Of a DNA stretch of 64,000 nucleotides, positions 17,606-26,728 are shown piece by piece. Source of the stretch: Streptomyces rimosus (GTDB taxonomy: Bacteria; Actinomycetota; Actinomycetes; Streptomycetales; Streptomycetaceae); NCBI RefSeq assembly GCF_008704655.1, contig NZ_CP023688.1:2232001-2296000 (forward strand), read 5' to 3'. The notes beneath the pieces were generated by a model, which saw nothing but the letters and a program-made list of their open reading frames with translations, did no database searches and had not been told where the DNA came from. The stretch's first letter is position 1, and each line of letters starts with the position of its first letter. A program made the position numbers and the translations under genes.

Positions 17606-18603
17606 CACGCCGCCACCCCCGCCCGCGGCGCCAACCGTCGGGCCACCAGGTCGGCGCCGAGGTTGAGGACGACCGCGATGACGCCGAAGACCACGGCCAG
17701 GCCCTGGACCACCGGCACATCGCGCTCGGCGACCGCGTTCATCAGGACGGTGCCCAGGCCGGGGATCACGAACAGCGCCTCCACGACGATCACTCCGCAC
17801 AGCAGCCAGTCGACGGTGCGGGCGAGTTGCTGCGCGGCGGGCGCGAGGGCGTTCGGGAGGGCGTGCAGGTAGCGAACGCGCGCGGTGGACAGGCCGTACC
17901 GGGTCGCCTGGCGGACGTACGGGGACCGCAGCGCGTCGATCATTCCGGCCCGTACCAGGCGGCTGATCGAGCACACCGGCCGGGAGAGCAGGACGAGCAC
18001 GGGCAGGACCAGGACGGCCGGGTGGGCGAGCAGGTCGCCGCCGAAACCGACGGCGGTCGGTGGGAGCCAGCCCAGCCGTAGCGCGAAGAGGGTGGCCAGG
18101 AGCACGCCGAGGGCGAACTCCGGTACGGCGTAGACGGCGAGGGTGGCGGAGCTGACCAGCCGGTCGGCGAGCGAGCCCGCGCGGCGCGCCGCCAGTACGC
18201 CGAGCCCGACGCCGGCCGGTACGAGCAGCACCACGGTGATCGCGGCGAGCAGCAGGGTGGGGCCGAAGCCGTCGGCGAGGTAGGTGGCGACGGGGCGGCC
18301 GGAGGCCAGCGAGGTGCCGAGGTCGCCGTGCAGCAGCCCGAGGAGCCAGTCGGCGAACCGTTCGGCGGCCGGGCGGTCCAGGCCCAGTTCCGTACGGATG
18401 GCCGCGATGCGGGCCGGGTCGGGCTGGTCCCCGGCCAGGGCTACAGCGGCGTCGCCCGGCAGCGCCTCGGTCAGCGCGAAGACCAGCAGCACGACGGCGG
18501 CGGTCTGCGCGACACCGAGCAGCAGCCGGCGCGCGAGCCAGGAGCGCAGCGCCGCCTCCACGGCGCCCGCCCGCGCCCGTGGGGGCGCAGCCACCGCCGT
18601 CAC
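17605..18603 (-). CDS. ABC importer permease, DppB type
   Basis: A 332-residue permease with the DppB layout: N-terminal helix (LLLGVAQTAAVVLLVFALTE), the conserved LPGDAAVALAGDQPDP and ELGLDRPAAERFADWLLGLL segments, and the coupling loop SRLVRAGMIDALRSPYVRQA. GTG 18603 overlaps the binding-protein stop by four bases. It works with the DppC-type permease and the fused ATPase. In this operon the likely cargo is a small metal-chelate rather than a nutritional peptide, by analogy with CntBC. Confidence 0.88.
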   Translation of the reverse strand: MTAVAAPPRARAGAVEAALRSWLARRLLLGVAQTAAVVLLVFALTEALPGDAAVALAGDQPDPARIAAIRTELGLDRPAAERFADWLLGLLHGDLGTSLASGRPVATYLADGFGPTLLLAAITVVLLVPAGVGLGVLAARRAGSLADRLVSSATLAVYAVPEFALGVLLATLFALRLGWLPPTAVGFGGDLLAHPAVLVLPVLVLLSRPVCSISRLVRAGMIDALRSPYVRQATRYGLSTARVRYLHALPNALAPAAQQLARTVDWLLCGVIVVEALFVIPGLGTVLMNAVAERDVPVVQGLAVVFGVIAVVLNLGADLVARRLAPRAGVAA

Positions 18604-20204
18604 GCCAGCCACACCTTGTCGAACCGCGCCCAGTCCAGGGTGTTGGCGGGCGCGTCGTGCGCCACGCCGCGCACCCGGCGGGACGTGCCGACGATCCAGT
18701 CCGCGAAGCCCCATACCAGGAAGCCGCCCTCGGCGTGCAGGCGGCGCTGCATCCGCCCGTAGACGGCCGCGCGTTCCTTCTTGTCCTTGGTGGACTGGGC
18801 CTGCTGGTACAGGGCGTCGAAGTCCTTGTGGTGCCACTTGGTGGCGTTGGTCGTCGAGTCGCTGAGCAGCCGTTGGGAGATGTGCGATTCGATGGGCATG
18901 GCGCCGGAGCGGTAGCAGCACAGGGTGCCGTGGTCGAGGATGTCGCTCCAGTAGCTGTCCTTGCTGCCGGACCTGACCTGGACGGTGACGCCCGCCTTGG
19001 CGGCCTGGTCGCGGAAGATGCCGGCCGCCTCGGTGAACCCGGCAGCGACGGGTGAGGTGTCGAGGGTGATCCGCAGGTCCTCGGCGCCCGCCTGCTTGAG
19101 GAGGTGGCGGGCGCGGTCGAGGTCCTGGTGGCGCTGCGGCAGGTCGCCCGCGTAGTACTCGTAGCCCTTGCCGAACAGGTCGTTGCCGATCTCGCCCGCT
19201 CCGGAGAGCGCGCCGTCGAGGAGCTCCTTGCGGTCGGCGATGAGGAAGAACGCCTCGCGGACCCGCTTGTCGTCGAACGGGGCGCGGTCGGTCTTCATGG
19301 CGAAGGACTGCATGGCGCTGTTGCGCAGCCGGACGATCTCGATCTGGCCCTTGCCCTCGTGGGCGCGCGCGGTGGTGGGGTTGAGTTCGTGTGCGTACTC
19401 GACCTGGCCGCCGAGCAGGGCGTTGACGCGTGCCGATTCCTCGTTGGCGACGACGAATTCGAGCTCGTCGAGGTGCGGGGCACCGTCCCAGTAGGCGTCG
19501 TTGCGTTTGACGACGCAGGAGCGGCCGGGGGCGAAGGAGACGAAGCGGAAGGGGCCGGAGCCGACGGGCCTGGCGAAGTCGGCGGTGGTCGTGCCCTTGG
19601 GGATGATGTACGCGCCGAAGGCGGCGAGGACGTTGGGGAATTCGGCGGTGGGGCGCTTCAGCCGGAACTCGACGGTGTCCGGCGAGACCGCCCGGCTGGC
19701 GGCGAGGTCGATGGGCTCCAGGGACGCCTTGGCGCGGTACGCCTTCTTGGGGTCGGTTATGCGGCGGTAGCTGTAGAGGACGTCCTCGGCGGTGACCGGC
19801 CTGCCGTCGTGGAAGGCCGCCTTGCGCAGAGTGATCCGCCAGCGGTCGAGGGTGTCGTTGGGTTCCCACTTGGCGGCCAGGCGGGGGCGGGCGGCCATGT
19901 CGGTGCCGCAGTCGGCCAGCTTGTCGTAGAGGGCCTTGGCGCGGGCGGCGTCGGCGAAGAGGTTGCCCAGGTGCGGGTCGAGGGTTTCGGAGGCGCCGCC
20001 CCCGGCGAAGGCGGCGCGCAGCCGGCCGCCGCGCCGGGGGCTGCCGCCGGTGTCCGACGGGCCGGGGGCGGTTCCGCAGCCGGCCAGGACGAGTCCGGCG
20101 GCGGCCGTGACACCGGCGGACGCGGCGAGGAAGCCGCGCCGTCGCAGGCCGGGGAGGTCGCCGGGTTCCCGGCGGGTCGGCCGGGAGGAGGGGAGTTCGG
20201 TCAT
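18600..20204 (-). CDS. Extracellular solute-binding lipoprotein, family 5 (DppA/CntA-like)
   Basis: A 534-residue lipoprotein. The signal region has a Tat-like LRRRGFLAAS followed by a hydrophobic stretch and a lipobox ending LVLAGC. Family 5 features include SETLDPHLGN, the KAAFHDGRPVTAEDVLYSYR segment near residue 150 and the VGSGPFRFVSFAPG segment. It would sit on the outer face of the membrane and hand its ligand to the two permeases. Family members bind peptides, nickel-histidine or opine metallophores. The operator upstream of this operon favours a metal complex. ATG 20204 lies 41 bp after the methyltransferase stop, the only real gap in the operon. Confidence 0.88.
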   Translation of the reverse strand: MTELPSSRPTRREPGDLPGLRRRGFLAASAGVTAAAGLVLAGCGTAPGPSDTGGSPRRGGRLRAAFAGGGASETLDPHLGNLFADAARAKALYDKLADCGTDMAARPRLAAKWEPNDTLDRWRITLRKAAFHDGRPVTAEDVLYSYRRITDPKKAYRAKASLEPIDLAASRAVSPDTVEFRLKRPTAEFPNVLAAFGAYIIPKGTTTADFARPVGSGPFRFVSFAPGRSCVVKRNDAYWDGAPHLDELEFVVANEESARVNALLGGQVEYAHELNPTTARAHEGKGQIEIVRLRNSAMQSFAMKTDRAPFDDKRVREAFFLIADRKELLDGALSGAGEIGNDLFGKGYEYYAGDLPQRHQDLDRARHLLKQAGAEDLRITLDTSPVAAGFTEAAGIFRDQAAKAGVTVQVRSGSKDSYWSDILDHGTLCCYRSGAMPIESHISQRLLSDSTTNATKWHHKDFDALYQQAQSTKDKKERAAVYGRMQRRLHAEGGFLVWGFADWIVGTSRRVRGVAHDAPANTLDWARFDKVWLA

Positions 20205-20245
20205 GGTGGGTCACGCCTCACAGAGAGTGGGTCGAAAAGAGGAGT

Positions 20246-21061
20246 TCAGCCGTCGCCCAAGCGGGCCACGAGATGCAGCCGGTCACCATCGGCAGAACCC
20301 CCTGGAAGCACGGCTGAACCAGCCCGCCAGGGCGGCTCTGTACGCGGCCCCGGCCCGTCGTGCAGGTCCAGCACGGTGAAGCCGTGCGCGGCGAGTGCGT
20401 ACCGCAGTTCCTGGGGAAACAGCAGCCGCCACGCGGAGTGCTGTTCGACGGGCGGTGAGCCGTCCTCAGTGCTCCACACCCGCCGTCGGCGCAGGAGCTG
20501 GGCCGCCCGGTCGACGGTGAGCGTGGTGACGGACCGGTAGACGGTGCCCTCCCAGGCGAAGCCGCGGATCTGCGGCGCATCCAGGAGTTCTGTACGGCCG
20601 AGGAAGAACGCGCCGTTACGCATCTCTGCCACCAGCAGTCCGCCCGGTGTCAGCGCGCGCCTGCAGGAGTCCAGAAAGCCGTCCAGTTCGTCGTTGGTGT
20701 GGCAGTACAGCAGCGCGCTGTCCAGGCAGACGATCGCGTCGAAGGGCTGCGCCGCGAGATCCGTAAGACGGAACCGGCGCAGGTCGGCCCTTACGTAGCG
20801 GGGTCCGGGGTGGTGGGTACGGGCGTGGGCGAGCATCGCGTCCGACAGGTCGGCGCCGACGACCGTACGGCCCGTGGCGTGCAGGTGGGCGGCGTCGCGC
20901 CCCGTACCGCAGCCGAGGTCGAGGACGTGCGGTCCGGCGCCGTGCGTGCGCAGCACCTCCTCGGTCCAGCGGGCGGCGAGCCGGTCCGGGTCGGGAAAGC
21001 GGGCCTCATACAGGGCGGGGTTGTCGGTCAGCAGGTTCCGGGCGGTGGCGTGCTCGCTCAT
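20246..21061 (-). CDS. Class I SAM-dependent methyltransferase
   Basis: A 271-residue methyltransferase. Motif I is VLDLGCGTGRDAAHL (near residue 47), the acidic residue after motif II is in VVGADLSDAML, and the later VCLDSALLYC and LTPGGLLVAEMRNGAF segments complete the Rossmann core. ATG 21061 overlaps the exporter stop. Within this operon it probably methylates the metallophore on N, O or S. It is not of the nicotianamine-synthase type used for opine metallophores, since the sequence shows an ordinary methyltransferase domain. Acceptor unknown. Confidence 0.85.
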   Translation of the reverse strand: MSEHATARNLLTDNPALYEARFPDPDRLAARWTEEVLRTHGAGPHVLDLGCGTGRDAAHLHATGRTVVGADLSDAMLAHARTHHPGPRYVRADLRRFRLTDLAAQPFDAIVCLDSALLYCHTNDELDGFLDSCRRALTPGGLLVAEMRNGAFFLGRTELLDAPQIRGFAWEGTVYRSVTTLTVDRAAQLLRRRRVWSTEDGSPPVEQHSAWRLLFPQELRYALAAHGFTVLDLHDGPGPRTEPPWRAGSAVLPGGSADGDRLHLVARLGDG

Positions 21062-22308
21062 GCCGTCACCGCCACGGCCCGTACGGGCAGGGCGCGCAGC
21101 CGGTGCAGCCAGCCGACGCCTGCCGCGGAGGCGAGGCCGAAGGCGAGGCAGCACGCCCAGGGCAGCCATGGGGCGCCGTGGGTGCCCGCGTCCATGGCCC
21201 AGCCGACGACGGTGTTGCCGACGGCGGCGGCGATGCCGGAGACGACGTAGAAGATCCCGAAGTAGGTGCCGGTGAGTTCGGCGCGGCCGAACTCCGGTAT
21301 CAGCTCCATGACGAACGGCTGGGCGATCATGACGCCGACGTACAGGAGCAGTGCCCCGGCGAGGACGGGTACGAGGGCGAGCGCGGCCCGGCCGGCGCCA
21401 CCGCCCGTTCCGGACGCCCCGGCGACGGCCATCGGCGGGACGAATGCCGCGCCCATCAGCGCCAGCCCGATGGCGACCCAGCGCGCCCGCGTGCCGCGCT
21501 CCTTGAGGGAGCGGGTGATGCGCATCTGAAGGGTGAGGTTGGCCAGCGTGCCGGCGAGGAAGACGATGCCGGCCGCGCCGTCCCAGCCGGTGGCCCGCCG
21601 GGCGCCGTCCGGGAGCAGCAGGTAGAGCTGGTTCTCCATGGTGAACATGCCGACCATGGCGAGGGAGAAGGCCAGGAAGGCCCGGTTGGCGAGGACTTCG
21701 CGCCAGTCGCCGAGCACGCTGCTCTTGGAGGCGGGCACCTCGCGGGCGGGCAGGACGGCGGCCTGGGCGGCGGTGAGCAGGGCGAAGATCGCGGCGGCGG
21801 TGAGGGCGGAGGCGCGGAAGTCGACGAGCAGCAGTGCGCTGCCGATCAGCGGTCCGACCAGGGCGCCGGTCGTCGCGAAGATGCTGAACAGGGCGAACGC
21901 CTCGGCCTTGCGGTCGCCCGCCTCGGCCGCGAGGTAGGCCCGTACGGCCGGGTTGAACAGGGCCCCGGCGAGCCCGCTGAGTATGGAGGCGGCCAGCAGG
22001 ACGGGCAGTCCGTCGCCGAGCGCGAACAGGGCGAAGCCGACGGTGCGCAGCGCGCAGCCCGCGATGATCACGCCGCGGGCGCCGAGCCGGTCGGCGGCCG
22101 AGCCGCCCAGGATGAACAGGCCCTGCTGGCTGAGGTTGCGTACGCCCAGCACGATGCCGACCACGGCGGCGGACATTCCCAGGTCCTCGCCGAGGTGGGT
22201 GGCGAGGTAGGGGATGAGCAGGTAGAAGCCGATGTTCACGCCGAGCTGGTTGACCAGCAGGAGCCGGATGGCGAGCGGGAAGGCCCGCATCTCACTCCAC
22301 GTCTTCAC
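21058..22308 (-). CDS. MFS transporter, probable metallophore exporter
   Basis: A 416-residue 12-helix major facilitator. The opening RLLLVNQLGVNIGFYLLIPY and ADRLGARGVIIAG loop resemble bacterial exporters of small chelators and multidrug MFS pumps. GTG 22308 lies inside the end of the epimerase gene; ATG 22290 just after that stop is an alternative start. By position between biosynthetic and uptake genes it is the natural candidate to secrete the metal-free product, as CntE does for staphylopine. Confidence 0.86.
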   Translation of the reverse strand: MKTWSEMRAFPLAIRLLLVNQLGVNIGFYLLIPYLATHLGEDLGMSAAVVGIVLGVRNLSQQGLFILGGSAADRLGARGVIIAGCALRTVGFALFALGDGLPVLLAASILSGLAGALFNPAVRAYLAAEAGDRKAEAFALFSIFATTGALVGPLIGSALLLVDFRASALTAAAIFALLTAAQAAVLPAREVPASKSSVLGDWREVLANRAFLAFSLAMVGMFTMENQLYLLLPDGARRATGWDGAAGIVFLAGTLANLTLQMRITRSLKERGTRARWVAIGLALMGAAFVPPMAVAGASGTGGGAGRAALALVPVLAGALLLYVGVMIAQPFVMELIPEFGRAELTGTYFGIFYVVSGIAAAVGNTVVGWAMDAGTHGAPWLPWACCLAFGLASAAGVGWLHRLRALPVRAVAVTA

Positions 22309-23428
22309 GGTGGTGCCTTTCCTTCTGTACTGCGAGCTGTGCTGCGAGCCGGGCTGGGGGCGGCGCTGCCGCGGTCCGTTCCGCGCGCGGGGGCACCGGC
22401 CGTACGCCCAGCCCGGCGCCCGTTCCGGCGCGTACGGTCCCGTCGGTGCCGCCGATGCCGGTCCACGGGTCGTGCGCGAGCAGGAGATGCCCGTCGAGGT
22501 CGGTCCAGCGGGCCCGGTCGGCGAGGTGGACGGCGGGGGCGATGCCGAGGGTGCCGGCGGTCAGGCAGCCGAGCATGAGGCGGGTGCCGCTGCCCGCGAT
22601 CAGTTCCTCGATGCGCAGGGCCGCGTGGACGCCGCCGCACTTGGCGAGCTTGACGTTGACGCCCTGGACCCGTCCGGCCAGCCGCTCGACGTCGGCGAAG
22701 GACACGGCGTCCTCGTCGGCGATGACGGGCAGCGGGGAGCGCGCGGCGAGGCGGGCGAGCGCTTCGGGGTCGCCGGGCTCCGTCGGCTGCTCGACGGCCT
22801 CGACGCCGAGTTCGGCGAAGCGCGGCAGCAGCCGTCCGGCCAGCTGCGGCGTCCAGGCGCCGTTGGGGTCGAGCAGCAGCGTGGCCGTGGGGGCGGCGTC
22901 CCGTACGGCGCGTACGCGGGCGAGGTCGTCCTCGGGGTCCGCCGTACCGGCCTTGATCTTGAGGACGGTGAAGCCGCTCTCGGCCAGGCAGCGGGCCTGG
23001 GTGCGGGCCCGTTCCGTGGGCACGATGCCGATGGTGCGGGCGGTGGCGGCGACGGGCCGCCGCTCGGTGCCGAGCAGTTGGTGGACCGGCTTTCCGGCGC
23101 GCTTGCCGACGAGGTCGAGCAGGGCCGATTCGACGGCGGCGGTGACGGCGGGCGGTGTGTCCGGCGCGGGCAGGCCGCCTTCGCGCAGGGCGTCCAGGGC
23201 GCTTTCGGGGTCGGGGAAGCGGCCGAGTTCGACGGCGGCGCCGGCCAGCAGGCGGCTCAGGGTGTCGGTGTCGAGGCCGTAGTACACGCTGGTGACGGCT
23301 TCGCCGTGGCCGCGCAGTCCGTGGTGTTCCACGGACAGCCAGACGGCGTCCCGTTCGGCCGTCACCGACCGCGAGATGCGCAGCGGTTCGGCGAGCCGCA
23401 GTCGTACGACGCGCAGGGTGCCCTTCAT
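22292..23428 (-). CDS. Dipeptide epimerase (enolase superfamily, MLE subgroup)
   Basis: A 378-residue enolase-superfamily protein. The catalytic KxK is LKIKAG (Lys157/Lys159), metal ligands are Asp187 (DPNGAW), Glu213 (VEQPTEP) and Asp238 (ADEDAV), and the opposing base is in KLAKCGG (Lys260/Lys263). These fit L-Ala-D/L-Glu-type dipeptide epimerases, which invert the C-terminal alpha-carbon of a dipeptide. An epimerase next to an ATP-grasp ligase suggests a ligated dipeptide whose stereochemistry is then changed. ATG 23428 overlaps the upstream stop. The exact dipeptide cannot be read from sequence. Confidence 0.85.
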   Translation of the reverse strand: MKGTLRVVRLRLAEPLRISRSVTAERDAVWLSVEHHGLRGHGEAVTSVYYGLDTDTLSRLLAGAAVELGRFPDPESALDALREGGLPAPDTPPAVTAAVESALLDLVGKRAGKPVHQLLGTERRPVAATARTIGIVPTERARTQARCLAESGFTVLKIKAGTADPEDDLARVRAVRDAAPTATLLLDPNGAWTPQLAGRLLPRFAELGVEAVEQPTEPGDPEALARLAARSPLPVIADEDAVSFADVERLAGRVQGVNVKLAKCGGVHAALRIEELIAGSGTRLMLGCLTAGTLGIAPAVHLADRARWTDLDGHLLLAHDPWTGIGGTDGTVRAGTGAGLGVRPVPPRAERTAAAPPPARLAAQLAVQKERHHREDVE

Positions 23429-24513
23429 GCGACGCCCTCCCCTATGACGGCTGCCTTCGGGTCGACGACGGTGGTGCACCGTGCCCAGCCGGTGGCTTCG
23501 GCCGCCGTGGGGTGCGGCAGTTCCACCGGGCGGGTGGCGACGGCCTGCCCGTCCAGGCCGTGGGCCGCGGCGAAGTCCTCGTCGTAGACGGTGCCGAGAT
23601 AGCGGTGCAGGCCGTCGGGGAAGACGGTGGCGACGACGGCGCCGGGGTGCACGCGCGCCGCCCAGGCGGCGACCAGCGCGACCGCGCCGGTGCTCCAGCC
23701 GCCGCTGACGAAGCTGCCGCGGGCCAGCCGCCGGCAGGCGTCGGCGGCTTCGGCGGGCCCCACCCAGTGCACCTCGTCGAAGGCCCCGTAGGCGACGTTG
23801 CGCGGGTGGATGCTGCTGCCGAGGCCGCGCATCAGGCGGGGCCGGGCGGGCTGGCCGAAGATGGTCGAGCCGGTGGCGTCCACGCCGATCAGGCGCAGCG
23901 CGGGCCAGTGGCGGCGCAGCGGGCCGATGATCCCGGAGCTGTGGCCGCCGGTGCCGACGCTGCACACCAGGACGTCGAGGTGGTCGAGGGAGGCGGCCAT
24001 CTCGGCGGCGAGGGAGGCGTAGCCCGCCGCGTTGTCGGGGTTGTTGTACTGGTCGGGCCAGTACGCGTGGGGCAGCAGGGCGCGCAGTTCGCGCAGCCGG
24101 GCGAGGCGGGCCGCCTGCCAGCCGCCTTCCGGCGCGGGCCGGTCGACGATCTCCAGCCGCGCGCCGTAGGCCCGCAGCAACTGCCGCATGGACGGTTCCA
24201 GTTCGCTGTCGCAGACCAGGATCACGTCGTGGCCGAGGGCCTGGCCGGCGAAGGCCAGGCCGATGCCGAGGGTGCCGGAGGTGGATTCCACGACCGGCGC
24301 GCCGGGTCGCAGTTCGCCCCGTTCGCGGGCGCCGAGCAGCATGGAGACCGCGGCGCGCGCCTTCATGCCGCCCGCGCCGAGCCCTTCGAGCTTGGCCCAG
24401 AAGCCGGGGTGCGGGCAGGGCAGGTCGCCGGTGATACGGGCCAGGGGCGTACGGCCGACGAGGGCGAGGAGTTCCCGGTTGGCGGCGGGCGCGCCCAGCA
24501 CGGCGGCGGTCAT
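23425..24513 (-). CDS. PLP-dependent cysteine-synthase-family enzyme (SbnA-like)
   Basis: A 362-residue fold-type II PLP enzyme. The PLP lysine is Lys51 in LGAGGMKARAAV, where cysteine synthases usually have GSxKDR. The substrate loop is ESTSGTLGIGLA and the phosphate cradle VGTGGHSSG. The family includes O-acetylserine sulfhydrylase, cystathionine beta-synthase and SbnA, which makes N-(1-amino-1-carboxy-2-ethyl)-Glu from O-phosphoserine and glutamate for 2,3-diaminopropionate. In a metallophore context a beta-replacement that builds an amino-acid chelating unit is likely. No SbnB homologue is present, so the full SbnA/SbnB route is not encoded here. ATG 24513 overlaps the DUF364 stop. Confidence 0.82.
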   Translation of the reverse strand: MTAAVLGAPAANRELLALVGRTPLARITGDLPCPHPGFWAKLEGLGAGGMKARAAVSMLLGARERGELRPGAPVVESTSGTLGIGLAFAGQALGHDVILVCDSELEPSMRQLLRAYGARLEIVDRPAPEGGWQAARLARLRELRALLPHAYWPDQYNNPDNAAGYASLAAEMAASLDHLDVLVCSVGTGGHSSGIIGPLRRHWPALRLIGVDATGSTIFGQPARPRLMRGLGSSIHPRNVAYGAFDEVHWVGPAEAADACRRLARGSFVSGGWSTGAVALVAAWAARVHPGAVVATVFPDGLHRYLGTVYDEDFAAAHGLDGQAVATRPVELPHPTAAEATGWARCTTVVDPKAAVIGEGVA

Positions 24514-25379
24514 CGGGTGCCTCCCTGTGCCGACAGGGCGTAGCCGGTGTAGCGGTGGACGACGCCGGGCCCGCCGTCGAGCCAGAAGAACGGGTACGGC
24601 TCGGCGCACACGGCGCTCACCCCGGCGCCCAGGAGGCGGGGCAGTACGGCGCTGCCGGTCTGCGCGAACATCACCAGCGGCTTGGCGTGCCGCGCGCAGT
24701 GGGCGCGCAGCGGCTCGAAGGTGCCGTTGCCGAGGGTCATGCCGGAGGCCAGTACGGCGTCGCAGCGGTCGAGTTCGGCGAGCGCGTCGGTGCGGATCGG
24801 CTCGCCCCATTCCGTACGGCCGCCCTTGAGGTCGCACGGTACGCAGACCAGTCCGCGGGCGCGCAGCGCCTCCAGCAGCGAGTTGACGACGCCGACGACC
24901 AGGACGGTGCGGCCGGGCGCGACGGGGAGCAGCCCGGCGACACCGCGGGCGCGGGCCCGGGACTTGGCGAGCGAGTCGCCGGCGGGCAGTTGCCAGGGCT
25001 GCGCGCCGTTGGCAGGCGTGTGCGGCAGGGCGTGCATCAGGTACGCGTCCAGGGCCGCGACCCGTACCGGCGCCAGCGGATGGTCGAGGAGTGCCGCGAT
25101 GTCGGCGCCCACGCAGTCGTCGATCGCGGCGGCGGGCAGCGCGCCGGGCTCCACGGCGCAGGAGCCCACCGCGCTGCCGAGGCGCAGGCTGAGCACTTCG
25201 TTGCGGTAGCCGCCGCTGCGCCCTTCGTGGCGTACGGCCTGGCTGGTGGTGAAGGCCACCGCGATCTTCTGCGTACGGGGGTCGGGCCCCAGCTCGCCGG
25301 CCCGTACGCGGAGTACCAGGTCCGAATGATCGGCCGCGGCGGGCCGCACGGTCACCGCCGCCTGTCCCACCGGGCTCAT
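24510..25379 (-). CDS. DUF364 (putative heavy-metal chelation, Rossmann-like) protein
   Basis: A 289-residue protein resembling the DUF4213/DUF364 family. The N-terminal part holds AFTTSQAVRHEGRSGGYRNE and the C-terminal Rossmann-like domain VAPGRTVLVVGVVNSLLEAL, CDAVLASGMTLGNGTFEPL and FAQTGSAVLPRLL. Family members have been annotated as heavy-metal-binding, but the biochemistry is undefined. It is embedded between the ATP-grasp ligase and the PLP enzyme with ATGA overlaps on both sides, so it is an integral component. It might be a catalytic tailoring step or an intracellular metal/metallophore sensor. Confidence 0.75.
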   Translation of the reverse strand: MSPVGQAAVTVRPAAADHSDLVLRVRAGELGPDPRTQKIAVAFTTSQAVRHEGRSGGYRNEVLSLRLGSAVGSCAVEPGALPAAAIDDCVGADIAALLDHPLAPVRVAALDAYLMHALPHTPANGAQPWQLPAGDSLAKSRARARGVAGLLPVAPGRTVLVVGVVNSLLEALRARGLVCVPCDLKGGRTEWGEPIRTDALAELDRCDAVLASGMTLGNGTFEPLRAHCARHAKPLVMFAQTGSAVLPRLLGAGVSAVCAEPYPFFWLDGGPGVVHRYTGYALSAQGGTR

Positions 25380-26635
25380 CGCTCGTCCACCACCCGCGGA
25401 CACAGGCCGGCCAGCAGCTCTTCGACGCGGGCACGCGCGCCCGCCCCTTCGCTGTCTGCGGCCATGACGTGGCCGAGGTACCCGTTGTTGCTGCCGGTCT
25501 CCTTCACGGCCTTGCCGGGCGCGGCGAGCTGGACCTCCAGCACGCCGGGCCGCCCGTCGAGCCCGTCGGCGCCGGTTATCTCCCGGAGCACTCCGGTGCG
25601 TTCGGGGACGAGGAAGCCGATGGCGGCGCTGCGCAGCCCGGTCTCGCGCGGTACGAGGTCCGGCTCGCGGCCGAGCGCCACCTCCACGAAGGCGGCGGCC
25701 AGGTCGATGCCGGTGACGTGGCGGACCAGCTCGGTGATGCGGTTGCCGGCGGGCCGCGGGTTGACCTCGACCACGCGCGGCCCGGCCGCGGTGAGCTTGA
25801 TCTCGGTGTGCGCGACGACCTGGTCCAGGCCGAGCGCCTTGAGTGCGGCGCGGGCGGTGTCCGCGGCCGCTTCCGCGTCGGCGGTGGTCAGTGCGGCGGG
25901 GAACATGTGCCCCGTCTCCACGAACGCCGGGGCGCCGCCCACGCTCTTGTCGGTCACCCCGACGACGCGTACGGCGCCGCCGTACGACACGGTCTCGACG
26001 CTGACCTCGGGCCCGTCGAGCAGCTCTTCCAGCAGGACGACGGGGGCGCGGAGCTGCCCGCGCGCGTTGACGGGGAAGGCGGCCAGCTCGCGGTGCGCGC
26101 GCGCCAGTTCGCTCTCGTCGTCCACCCGCCGTACGTACATCCCGGCGCACAGGTCCACCGGCTTGAGCACCAGCGGGAAGCCGATCTCCCGCGCCGCCTC
26201 GGCGGTCCGGGCCCAGTCGCCGCAGACCGCGAACCTGGGGCCCGGCACGCCGGCCGCGTCCAGCGCGCGCCGGGTGGCGTCCTTGCGGCAGGCGGCCTCC
26301 ACGGCGTCCGGCGCGGGACCGGGCAGTCCCAGGCGGGCCGCGATGCGCGCCACGGCGGGCAGGTAGTAGTCGCACGAGCTGAGGACGCCGTCGAAGCCCA
26401 TCGCCGCGTGCAGGCGTTCGGCGTACGGCAGCAGGGCGTCGGTGTCGTTGGTGTCGGCGGTGATCACGTTGCGGGCCGCGAGCAGCGGGTGGGCGGTGCC
26501 CTCGGGGGCGGACCGCAGGTAGTGGTGGAGGTCGCGGGTGAGGAAGGTGAAGTCGTGTCCGGCCTCGCGGAGGGCGCGGGGCAGCAGCCTGCCCATCGAC
26601 CCGACCCAGCTCTCGACCATCAGCAGATGCGCCAC
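25376..26635 (-). CDS. ATP-grasp carboxylate-amine ligase
   Basis: A 419-residue ATP-grasp enzyme of the kind that joins a carboxylate to an amine through an acyl-phosphate. Visible features are the pre-ATP-grasp region (LLMVESWVGSMGRLLPRAL), DATRRALDAAGVPGPRF, the central nucleotide-binding FPLVLKPVDLCAGMYVRRV, VVLLEELLDGPEVSVETV and the metal-binding HTEIKLTAAGPRVVEVNPR. GTG 26635 is preceded by an excellent GAAGGAGAG at the right spacing and is preferred to ATG 26620. It is the first gene of the operon, directly behind the Fur-family operator. It probably makes the amide or dipeptide core, substrates unknown. Confidence 0.85.
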   Translation of the reverse strand: MAHLLMVESWVGSMGRLLPRALREAGHDFTFLTRDLHHYLRSAPEGTAHPLLAARNVITADTNDTDALLPYAERLHAAMGFDGVLSSCDYYLPAVARIAARLGLPGPAPDAVEAACRKDATRRALDAAGVPGPRFAVCGDWARTAEAAREIGFPLVLKPVDLCAGMYVRRVDDESELARAHRELAAFPVNARGQLRAPVVLLEELLDGPEVSVETVSYGGAVRVVGVTDKSVGGAPAFVETGHMFPAALTTADAEAAADTARAALKALGLDQVVAHTEIKLTAAGPRVVEVNPRPAGNRITELVRHVTGIDLAAAFVEVALGREPDLVPRETGLRSAAIGFLVPERTGVLREITGADGLDGRPGVLEVQLAAPGKAVKETGSNNGYLGHVMAADSEGAGARARVEELLAGLCPRVVDER

Positions 26636-26728
26636 AACTCTCCTTCTGCGCAGGTGGTTTCGCTTCCGGGCACGCCACGGGGAGGCCTCGGCGGCCGTGG
26701 TGCGGTGTTGACCGAACGCGATGCTAAC

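Noticed and set aside
15042..20204. Simple nutritional dipeptide transporter
   Set aside because: The importer genes are fused by overlapping codons to biosynthetic genes, an exporter and a metal-type operator; opine metallophore uptake uses the same transporter family, so metallophore import explains the context better.
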